Source: JAMZMI01 sp039970095 (GTDB taxonomy: Bacteria; Bacteroidota; Bacteroidia; Cytophagales; Cyclobacteriaceae). Taken from it: a stretch of 64,000 nt of DNA. The first letter of the stretch is position 1; each line of letters begins with the position of its first letter. The position numbers and the translations under genes were made by a program. Location of the stretch: positions 20,747 through 84,746 of the forward strand of contig JBDVMP010000067.1 of the NCBI GenBank assembly GCA_039970095.1. Reading direction: 5' to 3'. The notes below the pieces were generated by a model, which searched no databases, was not told the origin of the DNA, and saw only the letters and a program-made list of their open reading frames with translations. Below are positions 8,272 to 17,461 of this stretch, piece by piece.

Positions 8272-9356
8272 ATTGAATTTCTTATTATCGTTTCAATGGT
8301 ACTGACGCCAGTAAAGCACGGATCGTTTTCAACACTGCCCGATACCTTAGCAGCAATTTGATCAACCTGACTAATTGTTATGCCAAAATCAGATAATGTA
8401 TATGTTAAGCCTAGGCTTTTCTTCAATTCTAAAATTCTAGCTGACAATTCCCCCCTTCTCCAACCCAACTCAATCTCTAACTCTTTAAAACTTTCTGTTT
8501 GCGATATGACCGGAATCCAACCTTTGTAAAGCATGACCAAGCCTTGCGCATGGCTCGTATCAGTCAAAGGGCCAATTACATACTGTATTCTATGGGGAAG
8601 ACATGTACTGCTTTTGGCCAAGTTAACCCCCATCATACATGAAGCCATTGCCATATTTAACAAGCCACTCGAGTCGCTGTGTTGAACAGCATCAGGCAAA
8701 GACCTAAATATTTCTTGGATTGCAGCCACAGATTGATACTTTACCAAAGGGCTTGCTTTTATTGATAAATATGTTTCAATCGCATGAGTAAGGCAATCAA
8801 ACCCCGTTTCAGCTTTTAACCTAACAGGGGCTAATCGGTATAAGTCGATGTCTATAAAAACCTTATTTGGCTGTAAAACCTTCCCCCGCAAGCCCCCTTT
8901 TTGATTATTGCTTGTATCCTCCAATATCGCTCCGTAAGATAGTTCAGCACCCGTTCCTGCAGTCGTCGGGACTGCTATATTAAAAATTTTTGATTCTACC
9001 TTTTTTGTTTTTTTATAGAAATGATCATATATATTGTCTTTACCCCAAGTTACAGATAAGGCTTTGGCTGAATCTATAGTTGAGCCACCGCCAATAGCTA
9101 ACAACAAATCTGGCTTCTTGTAAGTATTCTTAATCCAATCCAGCATATCAAGCGGGGCATTTGGCTTTATGTCACTATAGCATTCAACCTTTAGACCCAA
9201 TTCATTTGACAAATCAAAAAAGCTAGTTTTTCGGATGTATTTATAAATTGTTGGGCTCGTAAGCAGAAGTATATTCACAAATTTTCCTGAAATTATGCCA
9301 GGCAACTCCTCAATTGAACCAAAATGAACCTCCGGTTCAATATTATAAACCATCAT
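8268..9356 (-). CDS. Iron-containing alcohol dehydrogenase
   Basis: This 362-residue Fe-ADH has the NAD-binding GGGST (89-93), the PTTAGTGAE motif and all four predicted metal ligands: Asp187 and His191 in FDCLTHAIE, His255 in CLPHRIQY and His269 in TSHAQG. The family reduces aldehydes or ketones with NAD(P)H. Relatives include phosphonoacetaldehyde reductases and butanol dehydrogenases. It overlaps both neighbours by 4 nt (nucleotidyltransferase and FGGY kinase), which points to one pathway. It may reduce an aldehyde or ketose to an alcohol that is then cytidylylated. The substrate is unknown. Two adjacent Met codons open the frame; either could be the start. Confidence 0.85.
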   Translation of the reverse strand: MMVYNIEPEVHFGSIEELPGIISGKFVNILLLTSPTIYKYIRKTSFFDLSNELGLKVECYSDIKPNAPLDMLDWIKNTYKKPDLLLAIGGGSTIDSAKALSVTWGKDNIYDHFYKKTKKVESKIFNIAVPTTAGTGAELSYGAILEDTSNNQKGGLRGKVLQPNKVFIDIDLYRLAPVRLKAETGFDCLTHAIETYLSIKASPLVKYQSVAAIQEIFRSLPDAVQHSDSSGLLNMAMASCMMGVNLAKSSTCLPHRIQYVIGPLTDTSHAQGLVMLYKGWIPVISQTESFKELEIELGWRRGELSARILELKKSLGLTYTLSDFGITISQVDQIAAKVSGSVENDPCFTGVSTIETIIRNSI

Positions 9357-10888
9357 AAATTTTTGACCTTTTCATTTTGACGAATTGTTTTCATTGAAAT
9401 CAAATCTTTGTGCTTGTCATATATTGGCAAAAGATTGTTATTGAGTTCCTTAAAAAGCTCAAAAAACTTATTGTATGCAAAGTGATTTTCCTCAGACGGA
9501 TTAATAATCTTTCTAACCTTTACAACGTTTTTCAATGCTTCAGATAATGAGCCGAACTCTTTGGTAGTGATCGCCATCAGGATAAAGGCTCCTATTGAAG
9601 TGCTTTCAAAATTATCAACAACATAAACCGGTTTATTACAAACGTCAGCTTTAATTTGATTAATTAAATCAAACCTGGCCAGTCCACCACTAACTGTTAA
9701 AGAATTAACATTAATTCCACCCTCATTCTGTATTAATTCAATCAAATCTCTTGTTACATATGCCGTTGATTCAAACACGGCACGCGTAAAATCTTTAATG
9801 GTGCTGCTCCTTTTAATTCCGAAAAAAGACCCAGAAGCATTAGGAGCAACAAACGGGGCACGTTCCCCTAGCAAATAGGGTAGAAACAACAGCCCTCTGG
9901 CTCCAACATTTGACTTGGTTGCGGCATTTTCCATCTTAGAATAAACAGAAGAGGATGAAGCCTCTTTTTTGTAGAAGGCTTGTTTGTGCCATTCAATTAT
10001 TCCACCACCAAGATTATTGGAAGCTCCAACCAAATACTTATCCAACAAACCTACATATTGACTCAACAAAATGTTTGAATTGACCTGAATCTGTTGATTC
10101 GAAATAAGTCTTACAGATGTAACCGTTCCTGAAACATCACAAGCATTGAAATCTTCCCCATTATTTGAGCCTATTACAGCACATATAGCATCATAGGTTG
10201 TAAGTATATATTTACAACTGTCAGAAAAGCCAAATTCTCTTTGAACAGAACTGGAGATCTGAAATGTAGTTCCTATTGAACAAACTGGAGGTAAAGTTGA
10301 AGAAGGCAAGCCACTACTTTCTAACAAAGTTACATTATAGGTCTTACCATCAAAAAACGCTTTTGATGCATTTAATGGATCCGTGAATAGTTCTTTCGTG
10401 AAAAAATAGTTTAGATACTCACCGGCACCAATCCAATATTTAACTTCATCAAATACTTTCGTATCGTTGTTTTTAAACCAGAGCGCCTTTGGAACAACTG
10501 ATGACGTTGCGCAAGTTAATTTTGCTCCGCGACTATTTGTCCTCTTAAATTCGTCAGATTTAACAATTTGCTCCACTTCATTATAGGATCTCTTATCCGA
10601 GACCATTAAAACCTTAGTCAAGGGTTTAATTTTATCATCAACCCCAAGTATGCATGATGAGCTAGTGGTTACAGAGATATATCTGATCTCAGAACACAAA
10701 TTTGTGTTCTCTTTCAAATCGATCAGAATATTCTTCAGCAGCTTTCTCCATTCAGAAGCATCCTGCTCGACTCTTCTATTAAATAAAGTAGTATGTACCG
10801 GAAATGCTTTAGAAAACACTTGTCTCCCTTTTTCTGTAAAAACTATTCCGCGAATTGACTTTAAGCCTAAATTAATTATCAGATACAT
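9353..10888 (-). CDS. FGGY-family carbohydrate kinase (xylulokinase-like) with altered N-terminal motif
   Basis: This 511-residue protein has two FGGY kinase domains. The catalytic-base Asp is at 233 (TTYDAICAV), the same position as in xylulokinase. The C-terminal region carries GLLFLPYLLGERAPF and SGGLARFDLINQ. The N-terminal ATP/metal motif, normally DxGTTS, reads INLGLKSIRG, so the usual first Asp is Asn6 and the Thr pair is lost. The fold is intact and the gene is in frame, so it may still be a kinase with altered ATP handling, or a binding protein. It is coupled by ATGA overlap to the Fe-ADH and lies 3 nt after the aldolase. Substrates in the family are ketoses, polyols and glycerol. 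Confidence 0.8.
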   Translation of the reverse strand: MYLIINLGLKSIRGIVFTEKGRQVFSKAFPVHTTLFNRRVEQDASEWRKLLKNILIDLKENTNLCSEIRYISVTTSSSCILGVDDKIKPLTKVLMVSDKRSYNEVEQIVKSDEFKRTNSRGAKLTCATSSVVPKALWFKNNDTKVFDEVKYWIGAGEYLNYFFTKELFTDPLNASKAFFDGKTYNVTLLESSGLPSSTLPPVCSIGTTFQISSSVQREFGFSDSCKYILTTYDAICAVIGSNNGEDFNACDVSGTVTSVRLISNQQIQVNSNILLSQYVGLLDKYLVGASNNLGGGIIEWHKQAFYKKEASSSSVYSKMENAATKSNVGARGLLFLPYLLGERAPFVAPNASGSFFGIKRSSTIKDFTRAVFESTAYVTRDLIELIQNEGGINVNSLTVSGGLARFDLINQIKADVCNKPVYVVDNFESTSIGAFILMAITTKEFGSLSEALKNVVKVRKIINPSEENHFAYNKFFELFKELNNNLLPIYDKHKDLISMKTIRQNEKVKNL

Positions 10889-10891
10889 AAA

Positions 10892-11716
10892 CTAACTAGT
10901 AAATTTTTTGATATACTGCGAGTATAGTGAACTTAAATTTTTCTTCAGCCCCAAAAAAAAGTTATCCTCATTATACATTGTATTTGTGTCGAGATAATCT
11001 TTCATTGATTCATAGGTTGCTAATTTCAAAGCTGTGCTAACATTGAGCTTTACAACACCAAAAGATATTGCCTTTTTTATCATTTCATCAGTCATTCCAG
11101 TACCTCCATGAAGAACAAATAACTGTTGACCGATGAGCTTTTCGGCATCAGACAATAAATCCATATTAATGTTTTCGAAGGAACTATATTCCCCATGCGC
11201 ATTCCCTATTGCCAGGGCTAACAGATCAAACTTAGCCTCATCTGCAAATCTCTGAAGTTCCTTTTTAGAATAGTATAAACCTTCTTCCGACCCTACCCCA
11301 TCTTCAACACCTTGAATTGTCCCTAACTCTGCTTCCAGGAGTGCACCATACTCACGTGCCATTTTATATGCTATGTTCGTATACTTTATATTGTCTTCCA
11401 AACTAAGGCTTGAACCATCATACATAACCGATTTGAAACCAGCTTCCAAACACCTCTTAATTATGGATAAATCCATGCAGTGATCAAGGTGAAAAGTGAC
11501 CATATCATTTTGATATTTTTGAACTATATTTTTCAGACCAATTTGCCCATCCAAAAAATCGACATATTTTTTAGATATTTGTGCCATAACCGGAGATCCC
11601 ATCGTCGTGGATACAATCGACAGAATTTTTAATTGATTCACATTTTGAACATTAAAAGCAATCAACGCCCGACCACTTTCTCTTAATATTTTAAATCTCT
11701 CCGATAGTTCATTCAT
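10892..11716 (-). CDS. Class II ketose-bisphosphate aldolase (GatY/KbaY/Fba-like)
   Basis: This 274-residue zinc aldolase has the HLDHC motif with Asp78 and His79, Glu130 in EAELGTIQG, His174 in AIGNAHGEY and His203 in VLHGGTGM. These are the metal and catalytic residues of tagatose- or fructose-bisphosphate aldolases. The family cleaves or forms ketose (bis)phosphates using dihydroxyacetone phosphate. It is the first gene of a tightly packed cassette running into the FGGY kinase, Fe-ADH and nucleotidyltransferase, so a biosynthetic role supplying a small sugar or polyol is more likely than glycolysis. A 30-nt gap separates it from the wzz-like gene. The precise substrate is not deducible. 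Confidence 0.85.
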   Translation of the reverse strand: MNELSERFKILRESGRALIAFNVQNVNQLKILSIVSTTMGSPVMAQISKKYVDFLDGQIGLKNIVQKYQNDMVTFHLDHCMDLSIIKRCLEAGFKSVMYDGSSLSLEDNIKYTNIAYKMAREYGALLEAELGTIQGVEDGVGSEEGLYYSKKELQRFADEAKFDLLALAIGNAHGEYSSFENINMDLLSDAEKLIGQQLFVLHGGTGMTDEMIKKAISFGVVKLNVSTALKLATYESMKDYLDTNTMYNEDNFFLGLKKNLSSLYSQYIKKFTS

Positions 11717-11746
11717 GATTACCTCTCAAGTCTTTGTTGGTTAAGT

Positions 11747-12835
11747 CTAGAGTTTCAAATTTCCAAAATATTCTGTTATTAAAACCCATGAAACCCCTGA
11801 TATAACACCGATCAGCCCCGCAATAAATAGGATTAAAATCACTTTTGGCTCACTATTTTTCGGAGGGATCGCAACCGGTTCTAACTCCGTAAACACGGGG
11901 GTATTTTCGTTTATTTGTAATTGGATCGTTTCTACTTGCTGAGCCAGTTGATTGTAAATATTGAAAGCTAGGTTGTATCTAGACTGTAGTCTTTCCTCCT
12001 CTGATCTGGCTTTTGCTGTATTTACATATTGGTTTTGATCTCGAAACTTAGCCAAGTCAAGCTGAATATCTTCAAATTCTTGTTTGCGTCTTTCAAATTG
12101 TGATTGCACAAACTTCAACTGTTCATGGCTCTTCGAAACAGCATAATTGGTAACATAGCGAGTTATAAATTCCTGAGTAAAATTACCCACCTCAGCAGCT
12201 ACCACAGGATCCTGCAACTTCACTTGGATAGTTACCACATTGAGTTCCCAATCCATCGTCACCAATATCCGATCTCGCAAATCATCCGCACACTTTTGTT
12301 CGTCTTTTGTAAGAGAAATAATCTTAGAAGGCCTTGGAGAGGCTGTTTCCTGTTGAAATTTGGATTTGATCCACCTTACTACCTGGAATGGTACAAATAA
12401 GATTTTCGACAACAAGCCAGCGCTTTGATGCTCAATGTAATAATCGTATAAGGATACTTCTCTATTTAGTTCTTGAAAAAAGAATCGCTCTTTCATCAAA
12501 TTATGCAGAAAAGGTGTGCTTTGAGCTACGCTCCGATACAACCCAGGGTTAATCGTTGATCCTCCTCCCGAAAGTCCCCCCAAATCGATCCCAGCCAATG
12601 ATGCTAATCCACCTAGCGATCCTCCCAATTTGCCCTCACCACCCACAGCCTCAGGAATAAGTGTGCATGTCACCTCATATTCTTTAGGTGAAGTCAAAGC
12701 TATGATTACTCCAAAAGCAAAACACACACCTGTAACTTTCATTAAAGACCATCGCTTGGACCAAATAACCTTAATTAACTCTATCAGGTCTATTTCATCT
12801 TCTAAGATCTCTCTATTTTGTCTTTGCTCGGCCAT
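11747..12835 (-). CDS. Wzz-type chain-length determinant / polysaccharide co-polymerase
   Basis: This 362-residue inner-membrane protein begins with a cytosolic stretch (EDEIDLIELIKVIWSKRW), a first membrane helix near residues 30-50, a Gly-rich segment near 85-115, a periplasmic helical region and a second helix near 330-355. This is the Wzz layout without a C-terminal tyrosine-kinase domain. Wzz proteins set polymer length with Wzy and couple to the Wza-like outer-membrane channel, here encoded 8 nt upstream. The preserved proline-rich area before the last helix (PPKNSEPKV) is typical. Confidence 0.87.
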   Translation of the reverse strand: MAEQRQNREILEDEIDLIELIKVIWSKRWSLMKVTGVCFAFGVIIALTSPKEYEVTCTLIPEAVGGEGKLGGSLGGLASLAGIDLGGLSGGGSTINPGLYRSVAQSTPFLHNLMKERFFFQELNREVSLYDYYIEHQSAGLLSKILFVPFQVVRWIKSKFQQETASPRPSKIISLTKDEQKCADDLRDRILVTMDWELNVVTIQVKLQDPVVAAEVGNFTQEFITRYVTNYAVSKSHEQLKFVQSQFERRKQEFEDIQLDLAKFRDQNQYVNTAKARSEEERLQSRYNLAFNIYNQLAQQVETIQLQINENTPVFTELEPVAIPPKNSEPKVILILFIAGLIGVISGVSWVLITEYFGNLKL

Positions 12836-12843
12836 ATTCTTAT

Positions 12844-15312
12844 TTACAAGCTGCTAACAATCTGGAAAACGACCCAACTCAACGTAGTTAATCCACTAGA
12901 AATCGCAACCATTTCTCCAGGAGTCAACTTTCGTTTTGCCGGCTTCTCGGGAATAATCAACTCTGCCCCCGGCTCCACATTTGGGAATTTCTTGAACCAT
13001 AGAAATGAACTGGTCTTTTCTGCTGTACCATTCGCATAAACGATATACGATTTTCGCTTCATCGCTCGGTCAGAAAAACCACCCGCCTGAGACACAAATT
13101 TTTTGAAGCCATATGAATCGTCAAAGCGCACTGTACTAGGATACAATACCTGACCCCTAACTCGAACAGTCTGCAGCTCTCTTGGAATGCTAATCAAATC
13201 ACCTTCCTTCAAGATGAGATCATACGAAGACCCTGGATTTTTTATTATTTGATCAAGCTGAATGCCAATGGATTCCTGCTGTCTAAATGTCTTCGAACTA
13301 CCCTCCAACACCGTATCACGTTCAAATAGGGCAGCTAACTCCTCCCGTCTAACTTTAGCAGCAGTAGCACTCTCGTCATCAGTAGTCGCATAGTACTCAG
13401 ACCGCCTGATCAATGTGGCACCCTTGGGATAAGCATATGAAGTTAGATTCCCAGCTCTTTTCATCACATCCGATATCCGCTCATTTTTAGTTTGTATCAC
13501 ATACTTGCCTGGGAATTGAACTTCTCCCTGTATATCTATGGTTTTTTGTTTCTCATAGTATGGAGATTTTCGAATCACAACCAGATCAAAAGGTTGCAGT
13601 TCGAAAGTAGAGGCTTCCTCAGAAATGTTTAGGTTTTCGCTAATCGGAAAATTGAAAACCTCGGATGAATAAGATTCGCCTTTAGTGTCATCCGTGATCC
13701 GCCTTGCTACCTCTACAAAAGACTTTGCTGCAGTTTCTTTAAATCCCCCTCCTAAGTAGATAAGGTTTTCTACCGTCAGTCCTTCAGCATACGGGAAATT
13801 CCCCGGAGCTAAAACCTCTCCCTCTAGTCGTAAGGTAAAGTCTTCGGCAAGGTCAAAAATGGATTGAACCTTAACCAGGTCACCGCTTTTTAATTCCAAA
13901 TCAAAATCTCCATTTAGGAGTTCCGTAGGTTTGAAAGCAACATTTGACAAAGTCAAATTGTCATTTTCTCTTATCACGAGCGCCTGGTGCATAAATGCGT
14001 CATCACGAAAGCCATCAAAAAGATTCAATAAATCTGAAAGCCTCATCCCTTGTTTAAATTCAAACTCTCCCGGATGATTTACTGCTCCCTCCACTCTGAG
14101 CCTATTTCTAAATCGGTTTGAAATGGGGGACACATCAACTACATCTCCATTTTTTATAATTAAATCACCAAAACCTTCTTTGGCTATGGTTTTAACAATC
14201 TTGAAATTTTCATCATTACGTTGTAGCGAAACGGTCTTGGTATAAGCTTTTTCGGTAAACCCTCCTGCAAACTCTAATACATGAGCAAAGGTCTCCTCTT
14301 CGGTCACCTCATAAAAAGCAGGTCTTTTTACTTCACCTTTCACGGCAACCCTCGCGATATATGGCTTGACCAAAACGACATCCTGATCATTCAAAGAGAT
14401 AGGAGTTCCCTCACCATTAATCAAAAACTGATAAGCATCAAGTTTTCCAACTTTCTTTCCATTTCTGAAAACCAGAATTTCTCTAAGTGAACCTGTTCTC
14501 GAAGGTCCTCCTGCCATATAGAGTGCGTTAAAAGCTGTAGCGAATGATGAGAGCTGATAGGTTCCTGGCGTTTTTACTTCTCCAACCACATTTACACTAA
14601 TAGTGCGAATTTGCCCAAGGCTTACCTGAGCAAACGACTTATCTCCCAGTGTACTGTAAATAGCTTTGAGTTTAGCTTTGAGTTTGGCCTCTGCTTTCTC
14701 CATTACCAAACCATTGAGATATACAGGTCCAAGGTTAGGGATTACCACATTTCCTTCCGGACTAATTGTAAGTTGATAATTATTTTCTGAAGCCCCCCAG
14801 ATATCAATAATAATCTGATCACCAGGGCCTAACAGGTAGTTTTCGGGAGTAGGAATGTTGACGCTGGGTTCAAAAGTAAGGTTTGAATTCTCAAAAAAAG
14901 ACATCCCGAATATGGGTAAATCGTTTTTTATCTTCGAACTATCCTTTTTATAGAGTCCATCAAACGGATCAAAAGTAGTTTGATTATTATCCACCAAATC
15001 TGGAGTGCCTCTTAATCTCGAAAGTTCATTGGAACCTGCTCCCGATCCACTGCCTGACTGAACACTGAGCATCCTTTGTCGAAGTTTGGAAATCTGAGCA
15101 TCTGACATACCGCGAGCCTTGGCTAGAATTTCCAATTGCTGCTGTGAGTATCCGCTCGAAGCTACCTTTTCAGAAAATTTGGCGATTTGTTCGTCAGAGA
15201 GGTCGTCAACATTTATGTTCTGAAGGTTTCCTATATCTGGAACATCCTGTCCGGACACATCATAAACCACAAACCCTAATAAAAGGAAAAAGAAAACAAG
15301 TAATTTTCTCAT
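12844..15312 (-). CDS. Wza-like polysaccharide export protein with multiple SLBB domains
   Basis: This 822-residue protein starts with a signal peptide (KLLVFFFLLLGFVVYDVSGQ). A polysaccharide-export (Poly_export) domain around residues 155-240 includes NYLLGPGDQIIIDIWG, and about six SLBB repeats follow (for example VNVVGEVKTPGTYQL, VEGAVNHPGEFEF, IQGEVQFPGKYVI, VRGQVLYPSTVRF). A hydrophobic segment lies at the C-terminus. It forms or lines the outer-membrane/periplasm export channel for the polysaccharide. It is about twice the length of E. coli Wza because of the extra SLBB repeats, which is common in Bacteroidota. It heads the export genes, preceded by a promoter-like box. Confidence 0.9.
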   Translation of the reverse strand: MRKLLVFFFLLLGFVVYDVSGQDVPDIGNLQNINVDDLSDEQIAKFSEKVASSGYSQQQLEILAKARGMSDAQISKLRQRMLSVQSGSGSGAGSNELSRLRGTPDLVDNNQTTFDPFDGLYKKDSSKIKNDLPIFGMSFFENSNLTFEPSVNIPTPENYLLGPGDQIIIDIWGASENNYQLTISPEGNVVIPNLGPVYLNGLVMEKAEAKLKAKLKAIYSTLGDKSFAQVSLGQIRTISVNVVGEVKTPGTYQLSSFATAFNALYMAGGPSRTGSLREILVFRNGKKVGKLDAYQFLINGEGTPISLNDQDVVLVKPYIARVAVKGEVKRPAFYEVTEEETFAHVLEFAGGFTEKAYTKTVSLQRNDENFKIVKTIAKEGFGDLIIKNGDVVDVSPISNRFRNRLRVEGAVNHPGEFEFKQGMRLSDLLNLFDGFRDDAFMHQALVIRENDNLTLSNVAFKPTELLNGDFDLELKSGDLVKVQSIFDLAEDFTLRLEGEVLAPGNFPYAEGLTVENLIYLGGGFKETAAKSFVEVARRITDDTKGESYSSEVFNFPISENLNISEEASTFELQPFDLVVIRKSPYYEKQKTIDIQGEVQFPGKYVIQTKNERISDVMKRAGNLTSYAYPKGATLIRRSEYYATTDDESATAAKVRREELAALFERDTVLEGSSKTFRQQESIGIQLDQIIKNPGSSYDLILKEGDLISIPRELQTVRVRGQVLYPSTVRFDDSYGFKKFVSQAGGFSDRAMKRKSYIVYANGTAEKTSSFLWFKKFPNVEPGAELIIPEKPAKRKLTPGEMVAISSGLTTLSWVVFQIVSSL

Positions 15313-15332
15313 TGAATCAATTTGATTTGCCG

Positions 15333-15340
15333 CAAATATA
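15333..15340 (-). promoter_or_regulatory. Candidate Bacteroidota -7 box (TATATTTG) upstream of the wza-like gene
   Basis: On the minus strand TATATTTG matches the TAnnTTTG consensus, 20 nt before the wza start. TTA lies 21 nt further upstream in place of the usual TTG. It sits in the 60-nt gap after cysQ and may give the export genes their own promoter. Confidence 0.35.
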
Positions 15341-15372
15341 TAAGCTTATAACTTCTACGCCTAAGCCTTGAG

Positions 15373-16134
15373 CTATTCAGTTATATTACACTGAACAAGA
15401 AAATGCGGGTTCAAAAGGTTTTCCTTATTGTACCTGACTTTTTCAGAGGAATTTTTTATCAAAACCTTTCCTCCTGCTTCTTCCACCACAATTTGTGCCG
15501 CTGCTGTATCCCACTCCATAGTGGGGGCGTAGCGCGGATAAAGATCTGCAGCACCTTCTGCGACCATCAGCAACTTGAGTGAGCTGCCTTTAGATACTAT
15601 TTCAGGATTTTTGAGCCTTTCTATAAACTCTGATGTATCAGGATTTAGGTGGGATCTGGAAGCCACCACCCTTAACTTTTCATCGCCGATTTTTACGGTG
15701 GTTACATTTATTTTCTCACCATCCTTAAAAGCCCCTTCGCCTTTAATCGCCCAAAAGAGTTCGTTTAAGACAGGCGTGAAAACAACACCCAAAACCACTT
15801 CTTTACCCTGAATTAAAGCAATATTCACAGTAAACTCTCCATTCTTCTTGATAAACTCTTTTGTTCCGTCTAAAGGGTCAATCATCCAGAACAAGTCCCA
15901 ATCTTTTCGTTCATCAAAAGGGATAGCTCTTCCTTCTTCGCTGAGAATAGGAAGTCCGGTACTCTCCAGTTTGGCAACAATTGCTTCGTGGGAAGCTTTA
16001 TCTGCTTTAGTAAGAGGTGAATCGTCAGACTTAGCTTCAATAGAAAAGTCCCCTGATTCGTAAATCTTGAGTATATCTTTTCCTGCTTCCCTTGCGGCAA
16101 GCTTTGCTAAATCTAAATACTGGTCGTATTGCAT
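15373..16134 (-). CDS. cysQ: 3'(2'),5'-bisphosphate nucleotidase CysQ
   Basis: This 253-residue protein of the lithium-sensitive inositol monophosphatase superfamily has the metal motif DPLDGTKEF near residue 88 and the second motif WDTAAAQIVVEEAGG near 208. CysQ converts 3'-phosphoadenosine 5'-phosphate (PAP) to AMP, removing the by-product of sulfotransferases and PAPS reductase. It is the last gene of the sulfate-activation group, 37 nt after cysN and immediately before the export genes. That position fits PAP recycling during polysaccharide sulfation. Confidence 0.9.
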   Translation of the reverse strand: MQYDQYLDLAKLAAREAGKDILKIYESGDFSIEAKSDDSPLTKADKASHEAIVAKLESTGLPILSEEGRAIPFDERKDWDLFWMIDPLDGTKEFIKKNGEFTVNIALIQGKEVVLGVVFTPVLNELFWAIKGEGAFKDGEKINVTTVKIGDEKLRVVASRSHLNPDTSEFIERLKNPEIVSKGSSLKLLMVAEGAADLYPRYAPTMEWDTAAAQIVVEEAGGKVLIKNSSEKVRYNKENLLNPHFLVQCNITE

Positions 16135-16171
16135 TGGTATTTCTTAATGAGATTCTCGAAAGAAGGTGTTT

Positions 16172-17461
16172 TTATATCACCATTCCAGCTGCTACTGTTT
16201 CATTGGTTCCTTCATCAACCAAAATCAAACTTCCGGTAATGCGATTCTTGTTATAGGAGTCAGCTAGCAAAGGTTTCGTTGTTCTAAGCGTAACTCTGCA
16301 GATATCGTTCATTTGAATATCCTTATCCTCTTCGTTTCTATGAAGCGTGCTGATATCCAGTTTGTATCGGATTTCCTTTATCATGGCTTTGGCATCAGAG
16401 GTAGTATGTCTCAAAATATATTTTCCTCTAGGCCTTGGTCCTTGATTATTTAGCCAACATAACATCGCCTCGATATCCTGAATTGGTTCCGGCTTGTTGT
16501 TAGTTCGAACAATCATATCGCCTCGCCCAATGTCTATATCATCTTCCAGTTGCATTGAAATTGACATTGGTGCAAATGCCTCCTCAATTTCTCCGTCGAA
16601 GGTGTCGATACTTTTAATCTTAGAACTAAACCCTGATGGAAGCACGGTCACCTCGTCTCCTGGCTTAAAAACACCACTGGCTATTCTTCCTGCATACCCA
16701 CGATAATCATGATACTTATCATTCTTAGGTCGAATGACCGTTTGAACTGGGAAACGGCAATCAATATGATTGTGGTCGCTTCCAATATGGAGGTTTTCAA
16801 GCGTATATAATAGCGTTGATCCTTCGTACCAGTCCATGTTCTCACTGCGGTTCACCACATTATCCCCGTTGAGGGCACTAATCGGGATGAAACGAACATC
16901 TTTTACGTCCAGTTTAGAGGCAAAATCTTCATATTCTTCCTTGATTTCTTCAAAGCGCTCCTGGCTATAGTCAGCCAAATCCATTTTGTTCACGCACACA
17001 ATTACATGCGGTATTTGAAGAAGTGAAGCAATAATTGAATGTCTTCTGGTTTGCTCGATAACTCCATTTCGTGCATCAACGAGAATCAACGCACAATTCG
17101 CCGTAGAGGCTCCCGTAACCATGTTTCTGGTATATTGAATATGGCCAGGAGTGTCTGCGATTATGAACTTTCTTTTTGGAGTAGCAAAATATCTGTATGC
17201 AACATCAATGGTAATCCCCTGCTCTCTTTCATCTTTAAGTCCATCCGTCAAGAGGGCAAGGTCTGTATGTTCCAGGCCTTTTCTTTCACTCGACTTAGCA
17301 ACTTGATCCAATTGATCTTGAAAGATGGATTTGGAGTCAAAAAGTAATCGACCTATCAATGTACTTTTTCCATCATCTACGCTACCTGCAGTAGTGAACC
17401 TTAGCAGTTCCATGTCTAGATAGCTATTGGCTTTAGCATCTGGCTTTTGGCTTGTTTTCAT
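16172..17461 (-). CDS. cysN: Sulfate adenylyltransferase GTPase subunit CysN
   Basis: This 429-residue EF-Tu-like GTPase shows G1 GSVDDGKSTL near residue 26, G3 DTPGH, G4 NKMD and the two beta-barrel domains. CysN drives the CysD-catalysed formation of adenosine 5'-phosphosulfate (APS) from ATP and sulfate in the cytosol. It ends after the barrels, so it is not fused to an APS kinase; cysC is separate upstream. The start codon overlaps the four-helix-bundle gene by 4 nt (ATGA), so cysN translation is probably coupled to that inserted gene rather than directly to cysD. Confidence 0.93.
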   Translation of the reverse strand: MKTSQKPDAKANSYLDMELLRFTTAGSVDDGKSTLIGRLLFDSKSIFQDQLDQVAKSSERKGLEHTDLALLTDGLKDEREQGITIDVAYRYFATPKRKFIIADTPGHIQYTRNMVTGASTANCALILVDARNGVIEQTRRHSIIASLLQIPHVIVCVNKMDLADYSQERFEEIKEEYEDFASKLDVKDVRFIPISALNGDNVVNRSENMDWYEGSTLLYTLENLHIGSDHNHIDCRFPVQTVIRPKNDKYHDYRGYAGRIASGVFKPGDEVTVLPSGFSSKIKSIDTFDGEIEEAFAPMSISMQLEDDIDIGRGDMIVRTNNKPEPIQDIEAMLCWLNNQGPRPRGKYILRHTTSDAKAMIKEIRYKLDISTLHRNEEDKDIQMNDICRVTLRTTKPLLADSYNKNRITGSLILVDEGTNETVAAGMVI

